A stretch of DNA of 64,000 bases, taken from contig JAEUUT010000101.1 of the NCBI GenBank assembly GCA_016787415.1, positions 1-64,000 on the forward strand, in the 5' to 3' direction. The notes below the pieces were generated by a model. The model did not search any database and was not told the origin of the DNA. It saw only the letters and a list, made by a program, of their open reading frames with translations. The position numbers were made by a program, and so were the translations under genes. Below, one piece after another: positions 1 to 8,635 of this stretch; positions within the stretch are counted from its first letter, which is position 1, and the number at the start of each line of letters is the position of its first letter. This stretch comes from Saprospiraceae bacterium (GTDB lineage: Bacteria > Bacteroidota > Bacteroidia > Chitinophagales > Saprospiraceae).

Positions 1-420
1 TACATTCTGGATAGCCGAAGCAAGGAAACCGTACCCATTAAAGAGGAATTGTCTATCCTGCGTTCCTATTTGTTTTTGATGGACATCCGGTTTGGTACGG
101 CATTGCAGGCGCATATTTCCGTACCCGATACCACACGTGGCAACCTCGCGCCACTCACCTTGCAAATGCTGGTGGAAAATGCTTTGAAACACAACGAAAT
201 CTCCAAATCCAACCCCTTACATATCGAAGTATTTCTTGAAAATGACCGCTGGATTGTCGTTCGCAACAACTTGTCACCCAAAAATATCCTTCCGGAATCT
301 ACCGGCGTCGGGCTGTCGAATATCCAGTCGCAATATCAGTTGCTGAGCGAAAAATCGGTGCTCATCACTGACCACGACGGCTTTTTTACGGTAAAAATTC
401 CTGTAGTGAGTGGTGAGTAG
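1..420 (+). CDS. Sensor histidine kinase, LytS/YehU type (5' truncated)
   Basis: The reading frame is open from base 1, so the gene begins outside the window and only the last 139 codons are seen. The fragment carries the start of the His_kinase domain (EELSILRSYLFLMDIRFG), the N-box region LVENALKH and the glycine box GVGLSNI typical of LytS-type kinases that phosphorylate LytTR regulators. The cognate regulator is probably the LytTR gene at 901, on the same strand beyond a giant inverted repeat. The last five codons and the TAG stop are formed by the gtgagta tandem repeat that opens that element, so the repeat has overwritten the original C-terminus or its stop. The family call is strong; the signal sensed is unknown because the sensor part is missing. 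Confidence 0.9.
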   Translation, partial: YILDSRSKETVPIKEELSILRSYLFLMDIRFGTALQAHISVPDTTRGNLAPLTLQMLVENALKHNEISKSNPLHIEVFLENDRWIVVRNNLSPKNILPESTGVGLSNIQSQYQLLSEKSVLITDHDGFFTVKIPVVSGE

Positions 421-480
421 TGAGTAGTGAGTGGCATTGCAAATAGGCCCCAGATAATACACTACTCACCACTCACTACC
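403..480. repeat. Inverted repeat, gtgagta class (hairpin 1a)
   Basis: Left arm 403-422 is built of gtgagta/gtgagtg words and pairs with 461-480; the loop is about 38 bases. It begins inside the last codons of the kinase gene. The same words recur at 861-896, so this hairpin and the large one that follows form a nested unit. Confidence 0.85.
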
Positions 481-898
481 AGGAGTGTACGAAGGATTTG
501 TTCGGCTACGCCCCTTTTAGAGGGATGGGAACACGGATGAAGCGGATAAAGCGGATTTAAACTGATTTTTTGGTGGCCTTACGGCCACTTCTTTTTGATT
601 TTTACGGATTTGCCCGCCTTCGGCGGGACGTATATCGAATCAATCTTTTATAAAGCAAGCAAAAATCAACATCGATCCCTTGTATCATTTCATGTGTATG
701 CCAAGCGTATCCAGCCGCCGAAGGCGGGCAAATCCGTAAAAATCAAAAAGAAGTGGCCGTAAGGCCACTAAAAAATCAGTTTAAATCCGCTTTATCCGCT
801 TCATCCGCGTTCCCATCCTACTACGAGGGGCGTAGCCGAACAAATCCTTCGTACACTCCTGACTCACCACTCACTACTCACCACTCACTACTCACTAT
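481..898. repeat. Giant nested inverted repeat between kinase and LytTR regulator (hairpin 1b)
   Basis: Left arm 481-628 pairs with right arm 715-860, about 148 bp per arm and nearly perfect. Modules in order are a tgttcggctacgcc word, cggataaagcggatt, a small internal stem ggtggcc..ggccac and ccgccttcggcgg. Bases 861-898 are ctcacta-type tandem words complementary to 403-431. The arm ends five bases before the ATG of the regulator. No coding capacity is seen in this roughly 480-bp spacer. The module order resembles the element at 34649-35133. Confidence 0.9.
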
Positions 899-900
899 CC

Positions 901-1659
901 ATGCGCGTTATCATCATCGAAGACGAAGACTTGGCAGCCTGGGGCCTACTCTCCAAACTCCCCAGGGTAGACCCTTCCATCGAAGTGGTGGCCACTTTGG
1001 ACTCTGTGAAATCGGCCGTGGGCTGGCTGCAAGCCAATCCGATGCCCGATCTCGCCTTTTTCGATGTGCAATTGGCAGATGGTTTGAGTTTTGAAATATT
1101 CGAACAGGTAAAAGTGACTTGTCCGGTCATTTTTACCACCGCATACGACGCTTATGCATTGAAGGCATTCAAGGTAAACAGCGTCGACTATCTGCTGAAA
1201 CCCGTATCGCAGGACGACCTCGCTCAGGCATTTGCCAAACTGCGTACCCTGCGCGGGGCCCCGCTTCTTGATGCAGGCCTGCTTCGGGAGATGATGGAAA
1301 CGATCCGGCCCAACAGGTTCAAAACCCGGTTTATGGTAAAAATCGGCGATCAACTCAGCAGCATCGACACCCGGGATGTGGAATATTTTTTCGGGGAAAA
1401 CAAAGTGGTCTGGCTTCGCCACCACAATGGCCGGAAATATGTGATCGACTACACGCTCGAACAACTGGAGGACTTGCTTGACCCCACTCTTTTCTTTCGC
1501 ATCAATCGCCAGTATATCTCCACGCTCAACGCCATCAAAAGTGCCACCACCTACTCCAATAGCCGACTGAAAGTGACGCTGAAAGCCCCGCTGAACGACG
1601 AAGACATTTTGATCAGTCGGGAAAAAGTGGACGCGTTTAAGGAATGGATGGGGAAATGA
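901..1659 (+). CDS. LytTR-family response regulator
   Basis: This 252-residue protein has an N-terminal receiver domain (about 1-120) with the acidic pocket E7/D8, phospho-acceptor D55 in FFDVQLADG, T80 and K100 in DYLLKP. A C-terminal LytTR DNA-binding domain (about 140-250) contains the typical phrases VEYFFGENKVVWL, FFRINRQYI and ISREKV. It is a cytoplasmic transcription regulator and very probably the partner of the LytS-type kinase ending at 420. The ATG at 901 follows directly after the right arm of the giant inverted repeat, which leaves no room for a normal leader. The stop is followed at once by another hairpin. Target genes are not evident. Confidence 0.93.
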   Translation: MRVIIIEDEDLAAWGLLSKLPRVDPSIEVVATLDSVKSAVGWLQANPMPDLAFFDVQLADGLSFEIFEQVKVTCPVIFTTAYDAYALKAFKVNSVDYLLKPVSQDDLAQAFAKLRTLRGAPLLDAGLLREMMETIRPNRFKTRFMVKIGDQLSSIDTRDVEYFFGENKVVWLRHHNGRKYVIDYTLEQLEDLLDPTLFFRINRQYISTLNAIKSATTYSNSRLKVTLKAPLNDEDILISREKVDAFKEWMGK

Positions 1660-1778
1660 GTTATGAGTTATGAGTTATGAGTTATGAGTTATGAGTGTTA
1701 CGTACGTTTCTTTTGGCTTCATCAAGAGAGTGGCCAAAAGAAACGTACGTAACACTCATAACTCATAACTCATAACTT
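1660..1778. repeat. Inverted repeat, gagttat class (hairpin 2)
   Basis: Left arm 1660-1710 holds about five gagttat heptamers and then gtgttacgtacgtttctttt. The right arm 1736-1778 is its complement. The apex ttggcttcatcaagagagtggccaa resembles the apex of the gtcctga-class elements although the arm words differ. The element separates two convergent genes and supplies the last codons of the leftward one. Confidence 0.9.
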
Positions 1779-2850
1779 TTAAAACCTCTATTTCAAACCA
1801 CGTAAAATCGCCGTCAGCCAGTTTCCATGTAACCGAAGAACGGGTAGGAATCCGGATGCCGTCGAATGTTTTGAAACTGGCGGAATCCATGTCAATATGC
1901 CATTTTTCCAGCGTATCGCCTCCTTTTCGACCATAATATCGCATGGCTTCAAAACTGCGGATATCACCATTTTCATCAAATGTAAATATGCCGCTGCCTT
2001 CCGCCTGGCCATAGCGCAGCGTGGCTTTCGCGGAATGGGCATCAATGGGCTCCCACTGAATGTAAGCATGGAGCGCTGCATCGGGAAACCAGCAAGTTTC
2101 GGCCAGGTAACGCAGCAGAGACCCCTGATCGGTAGTAGGGCCTTTGGCATCGGCAACTGGAACGAGCGCAAGTGCCTTGATGAGCATGTGCCCCTGACCA
2201 TTCTGGTACAGGTCGCGGCCTTTGAGCAGGATAGATGGCGCTGCTTCCACATCGGCTGTCCACAAAAAACCGGGTTGCGGGATCGTGAAATACTGAGTGG
2301 CTGTGACCGGCATCCACTTGCCGTCGGGTTGGGTACGCATACGGCCCGTTTGTTCTAGGTATACCTGGCGGGTCATTTTTCGGCCGATGACGCCCGAACG
2401 CTCCATCCATTTTTGCACCACAGGAGGCAATCCGGCGATCATCTCGCGGGTGAGTAAGCTGGACGCTGGTAGTGCCGCGGGTAAAAACGTTTGTGTTTCG
2501 GCGCTTACCATCCTGTTCCACTGCCATTGTCCGTATGCTAGTACCACGCCAATTACAATGATGATGTTGGCGACCGTACCAAAGCGCGCATCTTTCCACT
2601 GGCTGAAAATCAGCGCCTGCGACAACAAGAGGCCAGCCAGTGCCGGTATCCACCATATCTCTTTTTTCAACAAAAACAACCCGGCAGACAGCAGCAATAG
2701 CAAGGCGCTTAATAACCACCAGGTTCCTGCCGAACGCGAATAAACGCCTGTCAACTGGCTGATTTCTGCGTATTTATATGCTTTCGCAAACCCCATCAAA
2801 TGTATGAGGCCGTGGAATATCAAAATAAGGGCAAAGACGATGCGTAGCAT
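1756..2850 (-). CDS. Membrane protein with DUF6544/DUF6920-like C-terminal domain
   Basis: I start it at the methionine of MLRIVFALILIFHG; an upstream in-frame ATG at 2886 would add 12 polar residues in front of the first membrane helix. Three to four hydrophobic segments occupy roughly the first 110 residues. A soluble domain of about 240 residues follows, with RSGVIGR, QTGRMR and CWFPDAAL phrases that I associate with an uncharacterised Bacteroidota/Actinobacteria family (DUF6544/6920). Function is unknown. The last residues (VMSYEL) and the stop are encoded by the gagttat repeat of the adjacent hairpin, so the native C-terminus may have been replaced. Family assignment is from memory of the motif pattern, not a search. 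Confidence 0.75.
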   Translation of the reverse strand: MLRIVFALILIFHGLIHLMGFAKAYKYAEISQLTGVYSRSAGTWWLLSALLLLLSAGLFLLKKEIWWIPALAGLLLSQALIFSQWKDARFGTVANIIIVIGVVLAYGQWQWNRMVSAETQTFLPAALPASSLLTREMIAGLPPVVQKWMERSGVIGRKMTRQVYLEQTGRMRTQPDGKWMPVTATQYFTIPQPGFLWTADVEAAPSILLKGRDLYQNGQGHMLIKALALVPVADAKGPTTDQGSLLRYLAETCWFPDAALHAYIQWEPIDAHSAKATLRYGQAEGSGIFTFDENGDIRSFEAMRYYGRKGGDTLEKWHIDMDSASFKTFDGIRIPTRSSVTWKLADGDFTWFEIEVLKVMSYEL

Positions 2851-2948
2851 GGTGAAAACATTTTTATATGCCTGAACATGCTGCAAAGTTCTTTTAGAAG
2901 AGGAAGTATGAAAATGACTTTTGCTAGTATTCTGGATGACGCTTGTTT

Positions 2949-3162
2949 AGAGGTGAGAGGTACGTTTGAATCAGGATTTTTAGGAATTTAAAGGATTAGA
3001 AGGATTACCCGACGGGGTGTCAAAATTTTCTCAATTCATTCAAATAGATTTGGATGAGCGCAATTCCCAATTCAATCATATTAATTTTGACACCCCGTCG
3101 GGTAATCCTTCTAATCCTTTAAATTCCTAAAAATCCTGATTCAAACGCACCCTCTCACCTCT
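2949..3162. repeat. Inverted repeat, composite gaggtga plus gaatcaggatt class (hairpin 3)
   Basis: The outer arms are gaggtgag words (2949-2960 and 3150-3162). The inner arms carry degenerate ggatt words and end in gacggggtgtcaaaatt; the inner 63 bp pair perfectly (to 3027, and from 3082). It fills the space between two leftward genes and provides the stop codon of the GH30 gene at 3161. The rest of the spacer (2851-2948) shows nothing else. Confidence 0.9.
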
Positions 3163-4615
3163 AAAACACGAGCGTCGCTATCGCATGCCCCTCGATCGTC
3201 CACGACGCCGCATCGCCATTTACCCACAGGTAAAATGGAGTGGCAGCATCACTTTGGTTCATGACGACCACCACCGTTTTGCCGTCCGGGTTGCGGAAGG
3301 CCGTGGTGAGCAATTGGCTGCGGCTGGCCGTCGCGCTGATGCGGCGGGCGCCGGGGTCGATGAATTTGGAGAAATGGCCGATGTAGTAGTAGGCATTCGT
3401 GTAGATCAGTTGGCCCGTGCGCAAGTCGCCATGAACGGGCGCGAAGCAGAAATTTTTGGCGTGGTTCGGGCCGCCGTTTTCATCGAGCAGGATATTCCAG
3501 TCGGTGAAGCCCACCATACCGTTATTAAAGTCATTAATCATGGAACGGCCGTATTCTTCGCCCAACGACCAGGCGTTGTAGCGTTTGGGGTCGAAACTTT
3601 CGGCGCAGCCTTCCGTGAAAAAGATGTTTTTATCCGGGTAGGATTCGTGTACGCGGCGCATGTTTTCGTACATAGGCGTACCGCCACTCCAGTCTTCGTA
3701 CCAGTGAAAACCGATGCCCCAGATGTACTGAGCGGCTTCCGGATCGCTGAAATAGGTTTGCGCCCGCTGGTAAATCAGGTCGCGGTTGTGATCCCACACG
3801 ATGATTTTTTTATCGCCCAGGCCTTCTTTTTTCATCACCGGGCCGAGGTGGTTTTTCAGGAAATCGCGCTCTTCTTCGGCGGTGTAGATGCAACTTTCCC
3901 AGCGCTGGGTGGCCATAGGTTCATTCTGTACGGAAATACCCCAGATCGGAATACCTTCCTGCTCGTATGCACGGATGAATTTGGTGTAATAGCGCGCCCA
4001 ACTGTTGTAGTAGGCCGGTTTCAACTTGCCGCCATGCAGCATGTCATTGTTGTCTTTCATCCAGGCCGGCGGGCTCCAGGGGCTGGCAAAAAGGGTCAGT
4101 TTTCCGCCTGCGGCAGCCATCGCCTGCTTGATAAACGGTATTTTGTACTTCCGGTCGTGCTCAATATTAAAAGAATTCAGGTCTTTGTCGCCGTCCTTGA
4201 CATAGGTGTAGTTATCGCTACTGAAATCGCAACTATTGATGTTGGTGCGCGCTACCGTGTAGCCGATCCCCCTTTTTTTGTCGAAATGGGCTTCCATAAA
4301 CTCTTGCTGCTTGTTGAGCGGCAGTTTGGCGTACGTTTCGGCAGACGCGTCGGTCAACGCGGCGCCAATACCCACGTAGGTTTGAAAGGTTTTGGAAGGG
4401 TCGACAAACACACAAATCTGCGTTTCCAGCGGCTGTCCCATTTTTTTGAACGACAGCGAATCGCGGAGACTCAGGCGGTCAGTGGTTTTTTCGGCAGTGG
4501 TGTACACCGCCACTTTTTTCCCGGCATTGAACGGATCGAGTGCGGTAGCGGATTTACGGGGGCCGCCGCAGGCAAAGAGCGCCAGCAGCGCGCCCAGGGT
4601 AATTATCTTTTTCAT
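3161..4615 (-). CDS. GH30-family glycoside hydrolase lipoprotein (glucosylceramidase-like)
   Basis: A 484-residue lipoprotein: lysine-rich start, hydrophobic stretch and a lipobox ending at C16 (ALFACGG) predict export and lipidation. The catalytic barrel follows, with the GH30 signatures GIGAALTDASA (about 82-92), SPWSPPAWMK (178-187), acid/base E232 in SVQNEP and nucleophile E335 in FFTEGC. The C-terminal beta domain ends in a short hydrophobic strand. Family members cleave beta-glucosidic or beta-1,6-glucan linkages; substrate cannot be set from sequence. It probably acts in the periplasm or on the cell surface in polysaccharide use. It stands alone, with a TAG stop contributed by the flanking repeat. 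A long antisense frame across the gene is a GC-driven shadow. Confidence 0.92.
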   Translation of the reverse strand: MKKIITLGALLALFACGGPRKSATALDPFNAGKKVAVYTTAEKTTDRLSLRDSLSFKKMGQPLETQICVFVDPSKTFQTYVGIGAALTDASAETYAKLPLNKQQEFMEAHFDKKRGIGYTVARTNINSCDFSSDNYTYVKDGDKDLNSFNIEHDRKYKIPFIKQAMAAAGGKLTLFASPWSPPAWMKDNNDMLHGGKLKPAYYNSWARYYTKFIRAYEQEGIPIWGISVQNEPMATQRWESCIYTAEEERDFLKNHLGPVMKKEGLGDKKIIVWDHNRDLIYQRAQTYFSDPEAAQYIWGIGFHWYEDWSGGTPMYENMRRVHESYPDKNIFFTEGCAESFDPKRYNAWSLGEEYGRSMINDFNNGMVGFTDWNILLDENGGPNHAKNFCFAPVHGDLRTGQLIYTNAYYYIGHFSKFIDPGARRISATASRSQLLTTAFRNPDGKTVVVVMNQSDAATPFYLWVNGDAASWTIEGHAIATLVF

Positions 4616-4689
4616 CGACTATGAGTTGGTTGATTTCATGACAGGCCAAATGTCGTATGTTTACGTCAGATATTTATGGGGATGGAAAA

Positions 4690-4826
4690 TGTTGATGAGG
4701 GTTGATAAATGTTGATGAGGGTTGATAAGGGTTGATATTCAGCCACTCAATGAAAGATAATTCCAACCTTACCTCGAGCCGTTGAATATCAACACTCATC
4801 AACCCCCATCAACCGCATCAACACTC
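4690..4826. repeat. Inverted repeat, gttgatgaggg class (hairpin 4)
   Basis: Left arm 4690-4740 repeats gttgatgaggg/gttgataa; right arm 4782-4826 repeats catcaaccc. The apex around 4735-4790 (gttgatattcagccactc ... cgagcc) is closely related to the apex of the element at 36981. It lies between divergent genes, directly upstream of both starts, so it cannot serve only as a terminator. Confidence 0.88.
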
Positions 4827-4848
4827 CACCACAACCTACCATCCGCTT

Positions 4849-6654
4849 ATGGCCCGTTACACCAGCATGGAGCACCTGCGTTTCCTCCTTTTCGAAGTCC
4901 ACGGAGTGCAGGATCTGTTTTCCTACAACTATTTTGCCCACCTCGACCGCGAGCAGGTGGCACTGATGATCGATTCGGCCAAGGCGCTGGCCGACCGCGA
5001 TATGTACCCCTATTTCAGGGAAATGGACGAACAGGGCGTACATTATGCGGGCGATGGTGTGGTGTGGTCGCACCCACAACTGAAAACCATTATCCAGAAT
5101 GCGGCCGAGCAAAGTTGGGTCAGCGGCGAATTTCCGTTCGACCTCGGCGGACTCCAACTGCCTCAGATGGTGTACAATGCCGCCCACCACATTTTTCAGG
5201 CGGCCAACAACGGCACCCAGGGCTACATCAGCCTGACCACTGGTGCGGCGCGGCTTATCCACAACTATGGTACGCCCGAGCAGGTGGCTACCTACCTGCC
5301 GCCTATGTTCGACGGCCGCTGGCAAGGCACCATGGCACTCACGGAGCCGCAGGCAGGCAGTTCGCTCACCGATATTACTACCACTGCAAAGCCCACAGCA
5401 TCAGGTTATTACGAGATAAAAGGCCAGAAAATATTCATTTCAGCGGGCGAACACATGGCCTGCGAAAACTTCGTACACCTCACCCTGGCACGTATCGACG
5501 GGGCGCCTCCGGGACTGCGCGGGGTGTCGCTGTTTATTATTCCAAAACACCGCCCAACGGCCGACGGCAGTCTGGAATACAACGACGTATTCTGCGCGGG
5601 CGACTACCAGAAACTCGGGCAACGCGCATACGCCACCACGCACCTCGTTTTTGGGGAAAATGACAACTGCCGGGGCTGGCTCGTGGGAGAGCCACACAAA
5701 GGGCTGTCCTATATGTTTCAGTTGATGAACGAAGCCCGCATCGGCGTCGGCCAAACGGCCTCTTCCGTTGCCATGGCCGCCTACCTCGCTTCCCTGCAAT
5801 ATGCCCGCGAACGCAGTCAGGGCCGAAAACCCGGCGAAAAAGACCCCACTCAGCCGCCAATTCCCATCATTCAACATGCCGACGTGCAGCGGATGTTGTT
5901 TACGCAAAAAGCCATTGTAGAAGGCGCTTTGTCGCTGGCAATGGAATGCAACCGCCTGGCCGACCTCGTACACGTGACGGAAGGCGAAGCCCAAAAACCA
6001 CACTGGCTGCTGCTGGAAATTCTCACGCCCGTAGTAAAAACCTATTCCTCCGAACAAGGCAACCGCGCCACGTCGCTGGCCATTCAGGTGCTGGGCGGCT
6101 ACGGCTACACCGCCGATTTTCCGCAACAGCAGTACTACCGCGACCTGCGCATCATGGCTATTTACGAGGGCACGACAGGTATTCAGTCGCTCGACCTGCT
6201 GGGCCGCAAAATGACCATGGAAAACGGCGCAGCGCTCCTGCAACTGGCACAACACATCGGCAGCACGATCCAGGAGGCCGTTCAGCACCCGACGCTGCAA
6301 CCGTATGCCAACACCTTGCAAATCGAAATGAACCGAATGGGCCGCACGCTGCGGGAGTTGGGCCAGTTTGCCCAGGAAGGCGATACCGAGCGTTACCTCG
6401 CCGACGCCACTGTTTTTATGGAAATGGCAGGCTACGTCATCATCGGCTGGCAATGGTTGAAAATGGCGGTGGTAGCGCAAAAAGCACTTGATGCAGGTGA
6501 TTTCGGTTCACAAAGCCGTTCGTTCTATGAAGGCAAAGTGCACACCATGAAGTTTTTCTTCCGCTATGAATTGCCGCATGCCGCTGCTTGTTCGGATATA
6601 TTGCTGGCGGAAGGGGGGCTGACGCAGTTGGAAGAGGATGAGTTGCTGGATTGA
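4849..6654 (+). CDS. Acyl-CoA dehydrogenase (FAD, long form)
   Basis: At 601 residues this is the long acyl-CoA dehydrogenase type with an extra C-terminal domain. In order: N-terminal helical domain, middle beta domain with the flavin/substrate phrase MALTEPQAGSSLTD (162-175), C-terminal helical domain with the catalytic base E440 in IYEGTTGIQ, then about 130 residues of the AcylCoA_dehyd_C-like extension. It oxidises an acyl-CoA thioester to the enoyl-CoA, passing electrons to ETF, in fatty-acid or amino-acid breakdown. The ATG at 4849 is used; ATG 4867 is an alternative. The gene stands between a divergent and a convergent neighbour with no visible operon partner, and a single-arm gaggtga repeat follows the stop. 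Chain-length specificity is not deducible. Confidence 0.94.
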   Translation: MARYTSMEHLRFLLFEVHGVQDLFSYNYFAHLDREQVALMIDSAKALADRDMYPYFREMDEQGVHYAGDGVVWSHPQLKTIIQNAAEQSWVSGEFPFDLGGLQLPQMVYNAAHHIFQAANNGTQGYISLTTGAARLIHNYGTPEQVATYLPPMFDGRWQGTMALTEPQAGSSLTDITTTAKPTASGYYEIKGQKIFISAGEHMACENFVHLTLARIDGAPPGLRGVSLFIIPKHRPTADGSLEYNDVFCAGDYQKLGQRAYATTHLVFGENDNCRGWLVGEPHKGLSYMFQLMNEARIGVGQTASSVAMAAYLASLQYARERSQGRKPGEKDPTQPPIPIIQHADVQRMLFTQKAIVEGALSLAMECNRLADLVHVTEGEAQKPHWLLLEILTPVVKTYSSEQGNRATSLAIQVLGGYGYTADFPQQQYYRDLRIMAIYEGTTGIQSLDLLGRKMTMENGAALLQLAQHIGSTIQEAVQHPTLQPYANTLQIEMNRMGRTLRELGQFAQEGDTERYLADATVFMEMAGYVIIGWQWLKMAVVAQKALDAGDFGSQSRSFYEGKVHTMKFFFRYELPHAAACSDILLAEGGLTQLEEDELLD

Positions 6655-6655
6655 T

Positions 6656-6686
6656 AGAGGTGAGAGGTGAGAAGTGAGAGGTGAGA
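6656..6686. repeat. Single-arm gaggtga tandem repeat
   Basis: Four gaggtga/gaagtga heptamers fill the 32-bp gap between two convergent stop codons (acyl-CoA dehydrogenase and HepT). There is no complementary arm nearby, so this copy cannot form a hairpin on its own. It pairs in principle with ctcacct arrays elsewhere. Confidence 0.85.
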
Positions 6687-7043
6687 CTACTGTTCTCGCT
6701 TGTAAACCATTTCTTTTAGAATCAACTCGATATCAGGCAATAGAGCCGGTATATCCTTTGTTGCTGTTTCCCAAACTGTTTCTATATCAACGTCGAAATA
6801 GTCGTGGATTAACTTATCACGCATACCAGCCATTGCTCGCCATGGAACGTTGTTGTATTTTTCACGAAGTTCAGGGCTTAATCGCTTGGTGGCCTCCCCG
6901 GCAATTTCAATTTTACGAATGACCGCATCTTGTTTTTCTTCATCTGCCAGAAATTCTTCATAACTGACATTATTCAGGTAATGACCAATCTTGGTGAAGC
7001 CTTCTACGATGTGATCAAGATATATTCGATCGTCCTTCTTCAT
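6687..7043 (-). CDS. hepT: HepT-like ribonuclease toxin (HEPN domain)
   Basis: The 118-residue protein is an all-helical HEPN/DUF86 protein. It shows the exact RX4HXY motif of HepT toxins, R75-x4-H80-x-Y82, in RDKLIHDYF. In the characterised systems R and H form the RNase site and the tyrosine is the residue AMPylated by the antitoxin. The gene overlaps the upstream mntA by four bases, the usual antitoxin-first order and translational coupling. Expected role is an RNA-cleaving toxin kept silent by MntA, in stress or phage response. The C-terminus ends close to the neighbouring repeat but is not altered by it. Confidence 0.93.
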   Translation of the reverse strand: MKKDDRIYLDHIVEGFTKIGHYLNNVSYEEFLADEEKQDAVIRKIEIAGEATKRLSPELREKYNNVPWRAMAGMRDKLIHDYFDVDIETVWETATKDIPALLPDIELILKEMVYKREQ

Positions 7044-7327
7044 CCATAAATAGTGATAAGGTCTTTGCTAATATACGCTTTAAGGCGAGGGTTTTTTAAA
7101 CTGTTCTCTGTGACGAGATCAATCTGCATACCTAGATTGTCTGTAAGTTCCTGTTCTATTTGAACCAGTTTAAGCAGGCTGATGCGTTCCTTAAACTTGA
7201 CAAGAATATCCAAATCACTGCCCTCCTTGTTCTCACCTCTGGCAAATGAGCCAAATATACCCACCTTGGCAGGTTGATAAGGGAGAAGATATTGCAAAAT
7301 TCTGGAAGTGAGTTCCTGATCCATCAT
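7040..7327 (-). CDS. mntA: MntA-like nucleotidyltransferase antitoxin
   Basis: A 95-residue minimal nucleotidyltransferase with the precise GSX10DXD signature: G26-S27, then D38 and D40 in [15 protein letters not shown]. Related MntA antitoxins transfer AMP to the tyrosine of the HepT RX4HXY motif and neutralise it. The partner hepT overlaps its stop by four bases. A TAACTTTG box on the minus strand at 7345-7352, just upstream, fits the Bacteroidota -7 element and suggests a very short leader. All catalytic residues needed for activity appear intact. Confidence 0.93.
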   Translation of the reverse strand: MMDQELTSRILQYLLPYQPAKVGIFGSFARGENKEGSDLDILVKFKERISLLKLVQIEQELTDNLGMQIDLVTENSLKNPRLKAYISKDLITIYG

Positions 7328-7344
7328 TCCGGGCTATTGTCTTG

Positions 7345-7352
7345 CAAAGTTA
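7345..7352 (-). promoter_or_regulatory. Candidate -7 promoter box (TAACTTTG) for mntA-hepT
   Basis: On the minus strand this reads TAACTTTG, matching the Bacteroidota consensus TAnnTTTG. It lies 18 bases before the mntA start. No clear TTTG -33 box was found at the expected distance. Confidence 0.4.
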
Positions 7353-7404
7353 ACGGCTTTAAGGCGATTTTGAAATATTTGCCATTTCACAAGATAAATC
7401 GCTC

Positions 7405-7869
7405 TCATCCCTTCAATTTCTCCACACATTTCAACACCTCCTCCCGGTTTTTGGCCGAAGTCATCCAGCGTGGCAAACGGGCGCCGATGCTCCGCCCCTG
7501 GTATTCCGGCACGTTGCGTTCGCGCAGTTTTGCCTCTACATGTTGCCGCAGAAACTCGAGGTGTTCCGGATTATAGGCCCAAAGCAGGTTGCCACAACAT
7601 TCTATCTGGAGCCGCACCGGCAATTTGAAAAAAGGATCGATGGGAGCGCCAAAGGTCAGGTGTTTGTTGCGACGCGATACTTTTCCAAATTCCTTGCTAT
7701 AACCGCATTGGGCGCATACCACCCGCACGCCTTCGATGTCGTATTTCAGTTGCTCAAAATTGCCGGTGCGCACCAGCGCTTGCTCGCTACAATTCGGGCA
7801 AATGACCCAGATGTCGCGGACAAACTGGTATATACTGGTGTGATAGGTGTGTTTTGTGCGGTTTTCCAT
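7405..7869 (-). CDS. Zinc-ribbon protein of unknown function
   Basis: This 154-residue protein has a two-knuckle zinc ribbon, CPNC (24-27) and CAQC (52-55), followed by a basic segment and the phrase FKLPVRLQIECCGNLLWAYNPEHLEFL. No signal peptide or membrane segment is seen, so it is probably cytosolic. It resembles short TFIIB-type zinc-ribbon proteins that occur in Bacteroidota without known function. It lies 13 bases downstream of the membrane-protein gene starting at 8494 and may be cotranscribed with it. Nucleic-acid or protein binding is plausible but unproven. Confidence 0.75.
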   Translation of the reverse strand: MENRTKHTYHTSIYQFVRDIWVICPNCSEQALVRTGNFEQLKYDIEGVRVVCAQCGYSKEFGKVSRRNKHLTFGAPIDPFFKLPVRLQIECCGNLLWAYNPEHLEFLRQHVEAKLRERNVPEYQGRSIGARLPRWMTSAKNREEVLKCVEKLKG

Positions 7870-7882
7870 AGATCAATGTACT

Positions 7883-8494
7883 TCAGGCAAGATGAGCAAA
7901 ATCTTCTTTCCGGGTAAAATACTCCAGGCCCAAAATCCAGGCAATCTGAATAATATGGGTGATTTTTTGTACCAAAGGCATGTATTCCAGCCCGCTTCTT
8001 GTGCTGTACATGAAAGTGGCTACATAAAAAGCAGCCAAAAATACCACTGAAAGCACCTTGAAAACAGCGAACGGCGATTTAAAAAGCACAATGGTGATAT
8101 AAAAAAAGATCAACAGATTCAGGGTAATGCTCAGTGACACCGCTAAATCATGCCAAGCGGGAATGATATTCATCGCAGCCAGCAGCACTACAAGCGCGCC
8201 TCCATACTGTATGACAAGTGAGTACTTTTTTACACCCACTTTTCGGGCAAATCGAATGAAAGCAAGACCCGTGCTCAACCCCATCAGTATTACGCCCACC
8301 ATGGCAAGCGGTCGTGCGCTGTTTTCCGCACCATTTACGGCTTTGTAATCGAGCATATCACTGATGTAGTTTTCCGTCCACTGAAATCCGACAGAGTGAC
8401 TATCCCCGGGGCTGCCTCCGGGGTATTGGAATGATGCCGCTATCAGGCACAAAATGGACAACGTCATTCCCAGCAGGACAATGTTTTTTTGCAT
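7883..8494 (-). CDS. Multi-pass membrane protein, DUF998-like
   Basis: The 203-residue protein has about six hydrophobic segments with an N-terminal membrane anchor (NIVLLGMTLSILCLIAAS). A motif ENYISDMLDY follows the first segment, and this layout resembles DUF998-type integral membrane proteins. No catalytic residues are evident. It is followed by the zinc-ribbon gene on the same strand after 13 bases, suggesting an operon of two. Function is unknown and the family call is tentative. Confidence 0.7.
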   Translation of the reverse strand: MQKNIVLLGMTLSILCLIAASFQYPGGSPGDSHSVGFQWTENYISDMLDYKAVNGAENSARPLAMVGVILMGLSTGLAFIRFARKVGVKKYSLVIQYGGALVVLLAAMNIIPAWHDLAVSLSITLNLLIFFYITIVLFKSPFAVFKVLSVVFLAAFYVATFMYSTRSGLEYMPLVQKITHIIQIAWILGLEYFTRKEDFAHLA

Positions 8495-8618
8495 GACTTC
8501 TAAAAAGATTCAGGGTGCAAAAAATTCCATTCTGGTAAACAAATGGCTGTTTTTCGCCAAACAGGTACTTTTATCTGTCTAACATGAACATAAACCAACG
8601 TAAACACGTCATCCGACA

Positions 8619-8635
8619 CACACTACCGGACATTT
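8619..8635. repeat. Dispersed 17-bp word cacactaccggacattt
   Basis: An identical 17-mer occurs at 42729-42745, right after the stop codon of the kdp-linked porin. Here, read on the minus strand, it supplies the last codons and the TAG stop of the patatin gene. It may be a remnant or single arm of another intergenic repeat class. Confidence 0.5.

Noticed and set aside
421..900. Possible insertion sequence or MITE in the kinase-regulator gap
   Set aside because: No transposase frame, no clear target-site duplication, and the arms are tandem words. It is described as a repeat element instead.
3185..4624. Open frame of 479 codons antisense to the GH30 gene
   Set aside because: It lies fully opposite a gene with intact catalytic motifs, has no recognisable domain, and is explained by GC-rich codon usage in the opposite frame.
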